From Meira nashicola (taxonomy: Eukaryota > Basidiomycota > Exobasidiomycetes > Exobasidiales > Brachybasidiaceae): a stretch of DNA of 64,000 bases. The translations under genes and the position numbers were made by a program. How positions within the stretch are numbered: the first letter of the stretch is position 1; each line of letters begins with the position of its first letter. The DNA lies in NCBI GenBank assembly GCA_001600355.1, contig BCJU01000002.1, forward strand, positions 2,728,001-2,792,000. Reading direction: 5' to 3'. Under the pieces are notes generated by a model. That model was not told the DNA's origin. It made no database searches and saw only the letters and a list, made by a program, of their open reading frames with translations. Below are positions 29,500 through 39,001 of the stretch, piece after piece.

Positions 29500-30789
29500 T
29501 TATTGTTGTGCTTGTTCCTCGGCGGAAGGTGGAGGAGGTGCTTCGGTTGGAGGTGCTTCTTCATCATCACGCATACGCGAACCATGCTCTTGATCACCTT
29601 CTCGTTGTGAGTGAATTTGGTCACCATATTTTTGCTCGTTATCGATACAACGAACGATCAAAGCAGCAGCACGTAAGCCTAAATGATAATAAGAAGAAGA
29701 TGTTGAATAAAACATTGTTGTATGCGCATCAATTTCGTCAGAAGCAGTCTTATTGTCAACCGCTTCAAATGAATCTAACGTTCGACTTTTGCTTGGCGGA
29801 AGAATGATAAACGTTCTTGGAACATTTTTGCTCGTTATATTAATTAAACTGCCATCATTAAGCGGAGGCAGACGATTGTATACTGCATGAAAGAATATTT
29901 GTGGTAATTCAATCACTGCATCTAATCGTGCTTTTAGATTTTTATCGTCCCATAAATTGCTTACGAATAAAAAGTGATCGTTCAAGTATTTCCAACCACC
30001 GCCATAAAATGTTCCAGCTGCTGCACCTCCGGCTAAAGCTACTGCACCTGTTGCAAGAAGTGCTGAAGACCAAAACGAATTTGAACTTTTATTTTTCTGA
30101 GAGCTGTCTTGCCCGGATGTGATACGTGATGAAGATGATGATGATTGTGCATTGCTTGCTTGTGATCCACCCCACCAACCTGCAAGTGCACCTGCTACAG
30201 GTGAAAGTTGAGTTGATAACTTTTGTGCAGTTTGATAATAACCATGAAATTTTGTTGCAGTATTTTTGAATACGTATGGATGAACACCATAATAAGGCGT
30301 ATCAAATGCAAGAACTCCGCAAACTCTAGGCCAAACATGCCCATGCATAATTCCACCACTTTTTGCAATTTCTAAAGCAGCATCAACGGCTACTAATCCA
30401 CCCATACTATGACCACAAAGGATAATCTTTACACTACCAGCACCTAAAGGTTCACTTTTTGGATCTTTTACATCTGGAGGTTCACATTCGATTTCTACCG
30501 TTTTTGTCGTTAGCCAATCGACAAATTGTTCGACTGCTTTTGATAAAGATCCACGTGTTTCATATGTTGGATAAATGATTGATTTAACGTTCAATTTCGG
30601 ATATGTTTGGGAGACCATATGTGAAATTCGATCAGGAAAATCTGCAAATGTAGATTTATCGCTTCCTTTGAATCCGTGTATCCATATTAGCAATAATGAA
30701 TGCGCTTCTTTTATTGTACTTTCATTTGAATTTGGTATCTGCTTTGGCGAACTGGCTGTTGTGTTTTCTTGTGCTTCAATTTCTGACAT
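29500..30789 (-). CDS. Alpha/beta hydrolase, DUF676-like serine esterase/lipase
   Basis: Protein of 429 aa. The oxyanion-hole strand is LLLIWIHGFKGSDKSTF and the nucleophile elbow is GHSMGG near residue 127 (Ser nucleophile), followed by VCGVLAFDTPYYGVHP. This pattern is typical of the fungal DUF676/PGAP1-like serine hydrolases. A Gly/Ala-rich hydrophobic stretch (SSALLATGAVALAGGAAAGTF) in the middle may be a membrane helix, preceded by a Ser-rich loop. A candidate catalytic His lies in YYHLG near 375. The C-terminus is acidic and Pro-rich. Substrate unknown; lipid or acyl-protein esters are likely from the family. It is divergent from FRS2 across 310 bp. Confidence 0.78.
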   Translation of the reverse strand: MSEIEAQENTTASSPKQIPNSNESTIKEAHSLLLIWIHGFKGSDKSTFADFPDRISHMVSQTYPKLNVKSIIYPTYETRGSLSKAVEQFVDWLTTKTVEIECEPPDVKDPKSEPLGAGSVKIILCGHSMGGLVAVDAALEIAKSGGIMHGHVWPRVCGVLAFDTPYYGVHPYVFKNTATKFHGYYQTAQKLSTQLSPVAGALAGWWGGSQASNAQSSSSSSRITSGQDSSQKNKSSNSFWSSALLATGAVALAGGAAAGTFYGGGWKYLNDHFLFVSNLWDDKNLKARLDAVIELPQIFFHAVYNRLPPLNDGSLINITSKNVPRTFIILPPSKSRTLDSFEAVDNKTASDEIDAHTTMFYSTSSSYYHLGLRAAALIVRCIDNEQKYGDQIHSQREGDQEHGSRMRDDEEAPPTEAPPPPSAEEQAQQ

Positions 30790-31099
30790 TTTAATGGATA
30801 TTATTTTGGGAATGCATTTAAATAAAAGGACGTTAGATGGTGGCTTTGAAATCCTTTAAACGTGGAGTATTATCGTGCATGAAGCTAAAATCAATACACC
30901 CTAACTCAAAATTACAGGATATTCCTCTTGTACGCCTGCAATAGAGCAGTAGAGCAATTCATATGAATAAGATAGAAAATACGCACGTGTAGGTTGGCTA
31001 AGAAGAAGGTCAGTCTAGCGTCCAAGTCATAAAAAAGACAAATGAGCTAGAACCACTCTCATCAATATTCATCAACTTCATCACCTTAAATACGCCAAG
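30790..31099. promoter_or_regulatory. Shared divergent promoter of the hydrolase and FRS2
   Basis: This 310-bp region contains AATACGCAC at 30978-30986 that overlaps a CACGTG at 30984-30989, about 115 bp before the FRS2 start. The same nonamer recurs upstream of EMP24 and TFC4. Confidence 0.35.
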
Positions 31100-32692
31100 A
31101 TGTCTTCATCAACGGGAGCACAAGGTGTACCCACTCAAGAACAGCTACTACAGCTTATCGAAAGCAATGGTGGTCATCTGAAAGATACACGTACCTTGTA
31201 CAAGGATGAAACACCAGTCAGTCAAGATGCGAAAGCAGCCGATGAAGCATTCAGAAGGCGAGCGGATTGGCAATTAGGTTTACAGGGTGTATTGAATAGC
31301 TTGAAAAGTAGAGAGATGATCACTTATACAGTTTTGAACGAAATTTCACACGTACCATCATCCGAAGGACATTTGATCGCACAAGAAGGCTCACCAGAAG
31401 CAAGGGTATGGTCAGCCTTACCTGCTGGAGGAAAAGAGGGAAAAGATATGGACGAATTACGCAAAGCGTTGGGTGCAGATGTTTTGAAATTCGGACAAGG
31501 TAAAGCATTTGCCAAGAAATGGGTGCGAAAAGATCCAACAAACGACAAAAAGTTGGTTCGTGTAGAGGGATTGGACAGTATTAGGGATGAAACCCAAGAT
31601 GACTTACGTGAGATCAGTACGACCGGCCAAATTGATGGAGGTAGCAAAGCAGGAGAGAAAAAACTATTAGAACTCAAGAAGCGTAATTTGATCACGCCAA
31701 GAAAGTTGTTATACTTTGACGTTGCAAAAGGACCCAACTTCAGCCTCACATTGGAGAAGCTGGAAACTGACTTGACAGCTGAAATGTTGGTATCTGGATC
31801 ATGGAAAACTGCAAACTTTAAGCAATATAATTTCGATGCTGAAGGTGCTATCCCTGCAGCAGGAGCACTGCATCCCCTTCTCAAGGTTCGGGAAGAATTC
31901 CGTAACATCTTCTTCGAAATGGGTTTTGCCGAAATGCCCACAAATCGTTTCGTGGACAGCTCATTCTGGTGTTTCGATGCTCTTTATGTCCCACAACAAC
32001 ATGCAGCCCGTGATGTTCAAGATACCTTTTTCGTCAAAGACCCTCCGGCAGCAAAGCACATTCCAGAAGACTATCTGAAAAGAGTTGTCGAAGCACATGA
32101 AAATGGCTCTTTCGGCTCAACAGGATACAGATATAAATTTTCTCGGGCAGTAACAGAAAAATTAGTTCTAAGAACACACACGACTGCCGTTTCAGCCGCA
32201 ATGCTTTACAGTATCGCCAATCAACCTGGAGGTTTCAAACCTGCAAAACTTTTCTCGATCGATAGAGTATTCCGTAATGAAGCAGTTGATGCAACCCATT
32301 TGGCTGAATTCCATCAAGTGGAAGGAGTGGTGGCCGATTACGATATCACACTTGGTGATTTAATTGGATTCATGCAAATCTTCTTTTCCAAGATGGGTGT
32401 CACAAATCTACGTTTCAAGCCAGCCTACAATCCATACACCGAACCTAGTCTGGAAATTTTCAGTTATCATGCCGGTCTAAAGAAATGGGTCGAGATTGGT
32501 AATTCGGGAATGTTTAGACCTGAAATGTTAAGACCGATGGGGCTTCCCGAGGGCGTCAATGTATTGGGCTGGGGTTTGAGTCTAGAGAGACCGACGATGA
32601 TCCGATACGGAATCAACAACATTCGTGATTTGTTGGGACATAAGATCTCTATTGATTCTGTACAAAAGGCTGCAGCCGTTCGCTTCCCTTGA
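31100..32692 (+). CDS. FRS2: Phenylalanyl-tRNA synthetase alpha subunit, cytosolic
   Basis: Protein of 530 aa, the catalytic class II subunit of the cytosolic alpha2-beta2 PheRS, which charges tRNA-Phe. N-terminal winged-helix tRNA-binding modules occupy about residues 1-200. The class II core shows motif 2 as [18 protein letters not shown] followed by EG, and motif 3 as [16 protein letters not shown]. The region around [22 protein letters not shown] (split here by eye from a longer block) is the usual motif 1 and substrate pocket of eukaryotic PheRS alpha. ATG at 31100 follows a purine at -3. Length is normal for the family. Confidence 0.95.
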   Translation: MSSSTGAQGVPTQEQLLQLIESNGGHLKDTRTLYKDETPVSQDAKAADEAFRRRADWQLGLQGVLNSLKSREMITYTVLNEISHVPSSEGHLIAQEGSPEARVWSALPAGGKEGKDMDELRKALGADVLKFGQGKAFAKKWVRKDPTNDKKLVRVEGLDSIRDETQDDLREISTTGQIDGGSKAGEKKLLELKKRNLITPRKLLYFDVAKGPNFSLTLEKLETDLTAEMLVSGSWKTANFKQYNFDAEGAIPAAGALHPLLKVREEFRNIFFEMGFAEMPTNRFVDSSFWCFDALYVPQQHAARDVQDTFFVKDPPAAKHIPEDYLKRVVEAHENGSFGSTGYRYKFSRAVTEKLVLRTHTTAVSAAMLYSIANQPGGFKPAKLFSIDRVFRNEAVDATHLAEFHQVEGVVADYDITLGDLIGFMQIFFSKMGVTNLRFKPAYNPYTEPSLEIFSYHAGLKKWVEIGNSGMFRPEMLRPMGLPEGVNVLGWGLSLERPTMIRYGINNIRDLLGHKISIDSVQKAAAVRFP

Positions 32693-32781
32693 AAAATAAA
32701 TTAAACTACATGTATTCTCTTTTATTTCGAATGATGTGTGTGAGTAATAATTACAGTGTTGGTGTGGGACTTGATCTCAAT

Positions 32782-35700
32782 TTATACGCGCAAATAACGT
32801 TCGACGATAGCGTTGGCCAAACGTGGATTACCTGAAGTGAGATAGACCAAGTGAAGATTGAAAGCTGCTTCTGCAGTACAATCAAAGTTGCTGATTTCTG
32901 GTTCGAAATAATGATTATTTGTGAAAGAGGTCGTTGATTCGCTTGGCAATTGTTCCCCTCTTGATTGTTTGGCCATTGCAAGATCTTTGTGAGGCCTCAA
33001 AACGTTATTGTAATGCGGTACAGCGAGTTGATTGAGTCCTAATTGATGTGCAAGACGACCAAAGTTGTACTCGATCTCAGGTTCGTAAATATTTGTTTCC
33101 TCTTTTATATTTGATTCTGCCATCTTGATCTGACCTTCTTTCTTGCGTATCTCTCGATAATGGTGTAAGAAAGCATATGCTTGCATTACCACTTGATTTC
33201 GATTGTCAACCTGTCTATTAGAAGCTCTTCCTAAACAAGCAACTGCACATGCTAAACAGACTAAAGGATCGTTTGGAAAACGAGCAAAAGTACGCAGGCA
33301 GTACGCCATAGAGGGAATACCGTTGCTTGACGTGAGTAATAAACCAGAATAGAACATTTCATTCGCAGGATTGTAGCGTGTTGGGGGCTTGTGCATAGTA
33401 GCATCGATACCGCTTCCATCCTTAATCTTCTCCCAAGCAATCGTCGGCCTTTCAAACACGTTTCCAGATTGAAGAGCACGATTAGCTTGTTCTCTACGTT
33501 CTGCTTTACCTGGCGCATCGTCATCAGAGTCGGTTTCATACATATCGTCATCTTCGACTTGCGTATTATCTAATGCATCTTGTTCGAAATTGTCCTCTCC
33601 ATTCATTTCCTCCTCTTCATCCTCGTCTGGTACCCCACGTCCTGCTCGATCAAATAATGAATCACGCACGATCCATCTTCTCTTGCTCTTATTGAACAAA
33701 GCTCTTGCATCTTGTACCAAAGATTCGTGAATACGGCTCCGACGAAGGAAGAATTTGATGTTGTTCGCGGTCTGCAATGCTTCATGACCTGCGAAACCGG
33801 AAGAATTGCTCACAACAAGGATCGCTCGTAAAGATTCTGTGTGAAATTGATAGATGAACGGAAGGTATCGTAATGCTGCTTCTGAGAATACTGCTTGATG
33901 TCTGCCGGCATACAATGCACAAGAAGCATAGCATAAGCTTAACGATAATCGACGTTGATGAGTGGTCCATACGACGTTTGAATGTGCTATTCTGCGCAAA
34001 ACTTTTCGCGCCAATGCAAATTGGTGAAGCTTGGTGAGGACAAAAGCGTATTGCATCGTCAGATCAACCCAATCATCTAGAGCAATGCCACGAAAGTGAG
34101 TTTGTTCAATATGGTTCATCATGACATTTTCATCAATCATTGAATCGCCCATCCTGGATAGCAAAGCGCGTGCTTCTCTATACAATCGATCTGTACGTTT
34201 GTGCTGATTTCTGAACATGCCACCAAATCGCTTTGTTCTATCTTTGGGAAACAGTTGCGGAGTATCAGAAAACATCCTGATCAATCCTTCCATTTCAGCG
34301 ATCCATTCTGATATACGTTCAAATCTTTCCTTTCGCTCTCCTGCCGTTTCGAAATTGCCATAAATTTGGTCATGAATGTCGCCAGTAAATGGAGTATCTG
34401 GATGCCACCATCGATCGACGAAAACACTTTGTTCGAGAGATTTGATTCGATTAAAGGCTTCAACAGTTTCATGTTCCCGAAGCTGTTCCATTTGAAACGC
34501 TTGTCTTCTTTCTTTCTCTCTTCCCGACCCTCCAGCGCTACGATTCTTTGATGCTTCCGCAAACAAAGAGAGTGATTGCAAAACGGTGTCATCCTGATTT
34601 TGAGAGTACTCGTCTTGTTCGTAGTCTTGCTGATTATCTGCCACATGCTGATTCCTTCTTTCTCTCAATACTTCACTGACCATGTTCAATGCATCATCAC
34701 GTCTGCCCGAAGCTTCGTATGCTTCTGCTAAACGTAATTTAGCTTCCAAATTTTGTTGTCCTGATTCAACAACCTCTTCTAGCCACATGGTCGCTTGCTG
34801 ATATTGTTCCAAGCCCATCAAACAATCTGCAACACGTCTGTAATCCATAACCATCTGTTCTACAGTAAAATCATCAATTAAGTCATCATCGACTCCATAA
34901 TCTTGGCCGTTGAACTCTTGTCGTTGTGCGCTGAGGTATTCAGCAAATTGCAAAGCCTCTTCTAGCAAATCAGTTTTTTCAACTCGAACGTTTTCATTTT
35001 CTTCATCGTCTAAACCTTGGGCTAGCTTGATCATCTCGTCGATCATTGTTGCAAAATTATCGATATTAATTCTGTCAAGAGTGATACTCTGACGCCAGAT
35101 ATTGTAATGGCTTCGAGCTTCTTCGACATTGCCCATACGAGCACGAGCTGTGCCTAATCGAATTCGAAATTCGACGTCCAAAGGATAGATAGGAGCCATA
35201 TTTACTCGCCTACCATAGTCACCTCTGCGATGTTTGCCTGAACGCTCTACATCATATTCTCGATCATCTTCTTGTATATCATCCCAAAATACCTCTGACG
35301 CTCTACCTTGCAGCCAACGTGCACCTTTACGAATAGTGTCCAATGCATCTTGTGGACGGTTTGACAAAATTAACAAATCGACCAGAGTTGCAATATGATC
35401 AGAACTGTACGTGCATCGCGCATTCGGATCTATATCCAGAATTCGAGGATCAGGATAATCTTTCATATCGATAGCAGCGCATTTTTGTAGTACAGATATT
35501 GCTCGATCTGCCATGCTGAGGTCGTGCAACAGAGGAACTACTCGACGAATGGTTTCAGCATGCGTTGGATGAAATTCTAAAATGCGAAGGTATTGCATAG
35601 CAGCCTTTTTTGTATCACCTTTTTCTGCCAATAATTCTGCTCGCTCCCACATGATATCCATCACGTCTGCCCGATCCTTCTCTTGACTTGATTTGATTGC

Positions 35701-36765
35701 CCAATCCAAACAATGAAGGGTTTCCTCTACAAGTGCCATCTCTCGACTTTGCTCTGCCAAAATAGTCCATTGTGTCAAAGCATTGCGTGTTAAATGTGCT
35801 TCCATAATACGTGATTGAATCTCTTTATGAGGCTGATTCAAAGCACCGAAGCAGACAGCCATCGTTCCCCATGCTGATCGAACGGTTGGTTCAATTCGAA
35901 TAACTTCTTGTAGTTTATTGAGAGTTTCAGGAATATCATCACAAGCGAATGCCATATTCGCTTGTGCCAATAGACCTCTTGCTTCTGCTGATATAGCTTG
36001 CTGTCGCGGTGCGACTCTTTTTCTTTGTCCAAAATTGTCCGGATCTCGTACTTTCCTGTTTTTGAAACCTGTAGCTCCGCGCAAATCCTGTTCGAATGCC
36101 AATTCATCCATCTCTTCATCTGCGTCCTCATCTGCATGCAGAGCAGTTCCCCATCTCCCTGCTACATTTGCCATTGATGTTCTATTATTCGCATCAGCCA
36201 GAGCGTTTGCCATTTCTTGAAATCTCTCTTCTTCCATCTCTACTTCTTCATCATTATCGTCGCGATCTACATGTTGAGCGGCCTGCTTTCGCCGATGCTC
36301 AGTACCGATTTGCTTCCAAGATTCGACAAAATCAGGCTCCGGGTCTAGGTGGTCTCTTTGTACACCTGTATAATTATCAGTCGTGAACGTTTGATAATCA
36401 TCATCATTTTCCAAATTTGTTTGAGTGAATAAATTGTTCTCGCGATCATATCTTTCCAGCTCTTCATCAAAATGGTAATCATCATATTCTTGTCTCACAT
36501 CACCAGCACCACCACCTGAACTCGACTTTTTTCCTACATCCTCTTCAGGCTCAGGAGAAGGGCGATATTCGTCCTCACTATCATCTTCGTCAAAGTATTG
36601 TTCATCCACTTCTAATCCTAATGCTTGAGCATCTTGCATATATTCAACTCCATCATCAGATATCTCATCCTCCCTAGCTTTTTCCTTTCCTTTGGTCGAA
36701 GCTTTGACTGTTACGAGATTCCGTTTGGGTGGAACATGGGTACGTTTAGGCCTTCCAGAAGGCAT
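32782..36765 (-). CDS. TFC4: Transcription factor IIIC tau-131-like subunit (TPR protein)
   Basis: Intronless gene for 1327 aa. Tfc4 (tau131; Sfc4 in fission yeast) is the TPR subunit of TFIIIC that recruits TFIIIB to RNA polymerase III genes. The N-terminal ~200 residues are basic then strongly acidic. The TPR array starts with LLAQANMAFACDDIPETLNK, then EVIRIEPTVRSAWGTMA, which is the characteristic first TPR of the family. A second TPR group follows an acidic linker around 600-760. The C-terminal TPRs include FSGLLLTSSNGIPSMAYCLR-like sequence and a final FNLHLVYLTSGN. ATG at 36765 (MPSGRPKRTHVPPKR). Its 3' end converges on FRS2, leaving about 89 bp. Confidence 0.9.
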   Translation of the reverse strand: MPSGRPKRTHVPPKRNLVTVKASTKGKEKAREDEISDDGVEYMQDAQALGLEVDEQYFDEDDSEDEYRPSPEPEEDVGKKSSSGGGAGDVRQEYDDYHFDEELERYDRENNLFTQTNLENDDDYQTFTTDNYTGVQRDHLDPEPDFVESWKQIGTEHRRKQAAQHVDRDDNDEEVEMEEERFQEMANALADANNRTSMANVAGRWGTALHADEDADEEMDELAFEQDLRGATGFKNRKVRDPDNFGQRKRVAPRQQAISAEARGLLAQANMAFACDDIPETLNKLQEVIRIEPTVRSAWGTMAVCFGALNQPHKEIQSRIMEAHLTRNALTQWTILAEQSREMALVEETLHCLDWAIKSSQEKDRADVMDIMWERAELLAEKGDTKKAAMQYLRILEFHPTHAETIRRVVPLLHDLSMADRAISVLQKCAAIDMKDYPDPRILDIDPNARCTYSSDHIATLVDLLILSNRPQDALDTIRKGARWLQGRASEVFWDDIQEDDREYDVERSGKHRRGDYGRRVNMAPIYPLDVEFRIRLGTARARMGNVEEARSHYNIWRQSITLDRINIDNFATMIDEMIKLAQGLDDEENENVRVEKTDLLEEALQFAEYLSAQRQEFNGQDYGVDDDLIDDFTVEQMVMDYRRVADCLMGLEQYQQATMWLEEVVESGQQNLEAKLRLAEAYEASGRRDDALNMVSEVLRERRNQHVADNQQDYEQDEYSQNQDDTVLQSLSLFAEASKNRSAGGSGREKERRQAFQMEQLREHETVEAFNRIKSLEQSVFVDRWWHPDTPFTGDIHDQIYGNFETAGERKERFERISEWIAEMEGLIRMFSDTPQLFPKDRTKRFGGMFRNQHKRTDRLYREARALLSRMGDSMIDENVMMNHIEQTHFRGIALDDWVDLTMQYAFVLTKLHQFALARKVLRRIAHSNVVWTTHQRRLSLSLCYASCALYAGRHQAVFSEAALRYLPFIYQFHTESLRAILVVSNSSGFAGHEALQTANNIKFFLRRSRIHESLVQDARALFNKSKRRWIVRDSLFDRAGRGVPDEDEEEEMNGEDNFEQDALDNTQVEDDDMYETDSDDDAPGKAERREQANRALQSGNVFERPTIAWEKIKDGSGIDATMHKPPTRYNPANEMFYSGLLLTSSNGIPSMAYCLRTFARFPNDPLVCLACAVACLGRASNRQVDNRNQVVMQAYAFLHHYREIRKKEGQIKMAESNIKEETNIYEPEIEYNFGRLAHQLGLNQLAVPHYNNVLRPHKDLAMAKQSRGEQLPSESTTSFTNNHYFEPEISNFDCTAEAAFNLHLVYLTSGNPRLANAIVERYLRV

Positions 36766-37397
36766 ATTGAGACATGCCAGTGGCTAACAGGTACTCTTTA
36801 ATGTGATCTAGCCCACCATGATGGTTGTGAATAGGCAAAAGTCCATCACACCCTACTCACTACTCCAGAAACAGAAAAAAAAATACGCACGCACAGACCT
36901 CCATTTCGATGTTACATATGTTCAAGCCAATACACACGTAAGATAAAGTGACATTATTTTCATATACTTTCACAAGAATACTTTTCCATCTATCCTGATT
37001 GTTATCATCCTTGAGTCAAACAGTCAATGATCGTTTCATTTTCGCGAGAAGCAATATGAAATAGGATGCATACATTTCCCAGAATAACAAACGCTAGTCA
37101 CAACAAACGCGTCAATATAATTTTATCTGACATACCGTACTTTCAACCTTATCTCCGAACCAATAAGGCAGCGTACTACATACAGTAAAGGAAAGCCTCA
37201 CTGTGAGTCAAATATTTACGTTATGAATTCCAAAAATTTTACGCATCCATACACTGCTGTTTTGCCTCAGCAATTTGTCAAGAAATTTTGTTGACAGGCT
37301 TAAAAAGTTGTTTATCGGTTCCTTTCTTTCCATCACTTCTTGATTGGTTCTTACTGAAAGAAGGAGATTTGAACGTCGACACACATATCCAAAAAAA
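36766..37397. promoter_or_regulatory. Shared divergent promoter region of TFC4 and DRE2
   Basis: This 632-bp region has no gene that I can support. It contains AATACGCAC at 36882-36890, about 120 bp before the TFC4 start, and ACGCGT at 37107-37112. The sequence just before the DRE2 ATG is an A8 tract. Roles are inferred from position. Confidence 0.35.
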
Positions 37398-38474
37398 ATG
37401 TCACCTACAGCTTTGGTTGACGTGCAAGATGTCGATATGAGTTTCGATCCTACAACTCAACCGATCACTAATCAACATCCTTCTAACGGAGCGATTAATG
37501 GACCAGCATTGACCGCGAGTAACGTTACAGGAAAAGCTTCTAATGAACGTACTTTAGTAATTGGTTCTCTAGATGCTGCACAATCTGGTCGTTATCAAAG
37601 TGCAGTAGAAGAGGCAGGCATGGGTGGCGTTAGACAAGTAGAGATGCACATGGTTGATCGTGTCACAAGCGGTACCGTACAATTAGACCAAGACTCTTTC
37701 ACTCAAGTTTGGGTTATAGCACCTTGGTCTGCCGATGCTCAATTTTTGCTAAAGCCTATCAATAACGCTTTGCGACAAGGAGCGAATTTGACCATTGAGA
37801 CATTAGCTTTGCCAAGCGGACCAGACACCCTTCGCGCGATTGAAGCAGAATTGCGTCAATTAGGTTTTTCTGAAATACAGTCGGACGAAATTAACTCTTC
37901 TGTTTCAGCTATAAAGACATTACAATCTTCAAGTTCGTCTGCTTTACCACTTCGACGCAAATTGGCCAAAAATGGATCTTCAACAGATGCAAAAAAGAAA
38001 GCTCTATGGAATTTGGCATCAACTAATGCTCCTTTAATCGATCAAAACTCTCTCTTAAGTGAAGCAGACAAATTCGTTCCAGCTGCCACACGTAGAGAAG
38101 ATTGTGATTTAGAGTCAGCATTAGCAGGCGGTAGACGCAAAAAGGCATGCAAAGGATGCACATGTGGCTTACGTGAATTAGAAGAAGAAGAAGAACAGGC
38201 AAGATCGCAAGGGATCGTTAAATTAGACGCAGATGATGTTGCAGGACAAGATGGACCATCAAAGACAGAAGTTACCGAAACAATGGTAGACGAAAATGGA
38301 ATGACAAGAGTTATCAAGCGAATTCGGGTAGACACAAAAGGAGCTAGCAGCAGTTGTGGAAGTTGTTTCTTGGGAGACGCTTTCCGTTGTAGTTCTTGCC
38401 CTTACCTCGGTCTTCCTGCTTTTAAACCTGGAGAAAAAGTTGAAATTCCCGTTTCTATGGATGATGATTTGTGA
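37398..38474 (+). CDS. DRE2: Anamorsin/CIAPIN1 homologue, cytosolic Fe-S assembly protein
   Basis: Protein of 358 aa. Dre2 accepts electrons from the diflavin reductase Tah18 at an early step of cytosolic iron-sulfur assembly. The N-terminal half is a degenerate methyltransferase-like domain (about residues 50-170). The linker carries LWNLAS and the conserved DENSLL-like LIDQNSLL. The [2Fe-2S] site is seen from Cys236 as C-x(n)-ACKGCTCGL. The second site is the twin CX2C pair at 320-334 (CGSC-x7-CSSC) followed by PYLGLPAFKPGEKV. The frame extends upstream to a TTG, but the first ATG is at 37398 after an A-rich leader. All cluster Cys residues are present. Confidence 0.93.
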   Translation: MSPTALVDVQDVDMSFDPTTQPITNQHPSNGAINGPALTASNVTGKASNERTLVIGSLDAAQSGRYQSAVEEAGMGGVRQVEMHMVDRVTSGTVQLDQDSFTQVWVIAPWSADAQFLLKPINNALRQGANLTIETLALPSGPDTLRAIEAELRQLGFSEIQSDEINSSVSAIKTLQSSSSSALPLRRKLAKNGSSTDAKKKALWNLASTNAPLIDQNSLLSEADKFVPAATRREDCDLESALAGGRRKKACKGCTCGLRELEEEEEQARSQGIVKLDADDVAGQDGPSKTEVTETMVDENGMTRVIKRIRVDTKGASSSCGSCFLGDAFRCSSCPYLGLPAFKPGEKVEIPVSMDDDL

Positions 38475-38858
38475 TCATTTTAATCTCTTTAATTATATAT
38501 GTCTTTCGTCTTTCTACTCATTCATTCATTTCGGTTTCGTTTACATTCTGTCGGTTTCATGTATTATTTCATACATTTAAAAATTGCAATTAAAATTGAA
38601 TCATTCCGTGTGACATTAACTCGAGAAGGATGTTTCAAAAAAGAAAGAGTGGAAAAGGGGTCTGTCTGCATTCTTAAAATGTAATAAACCTTTTATGAAG
38701 AGGTAGTAGAATGTGGCGTAAGCTCAGTACGCGTTTCAGACCATCACATGAATTTAAGCTTAGCCTAAAGCCCAATTAACACAAATTTTAGCTGGACAGA
38801 GAACAAAAATCATACTGGTCTCGTGCCGAAAATCAAAAGAAGGAAGGGAAGCGATTAG

Positions 38859-38875
38859 CACACACACACACACAC
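38859..38875. repeat. (CA)n microsatellite
   Basis: A pure CA dinucleotide run of 17 bp, about 130 bp upstream of the UPA1 start codon. Confidence 0.9.
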
Positions 38876-38917
38876 TTCAAACTTTTGATATGAATGAAGA
38901 ACATCAAATCTTTTTTC

Positions 38918-38930
38918 CTCTCTCTCTCTC
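38918..38930. repeat. (CT)n microsatellite
   Basis: A pure CT run of 13 bp, preceded by T6C. It lies about 70 bp before the UPA1 ATG and could be in the 5' leader. Confidence 0.85.
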
Positions 38931-39001
38931 TACTACTCATACGATATTGAAGACGCTTTCTTGCAAGTTCTGATTACAATCTAGTTTGGTTGTAGTGGAA
39001 A

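Larger units (their letters stand above)
38475..39001. other. Intergenic region between DRE2 and UPA1
   Basis: This 527-bp region has the 3' flank of DRE2 and the upstream region of UPA1. It contains an ACGCGT at 38729-38734 and two microsatellites listed separately. No gene is evident; small open frames near 38500-38680 lack coding character. Confidence 0.4.
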
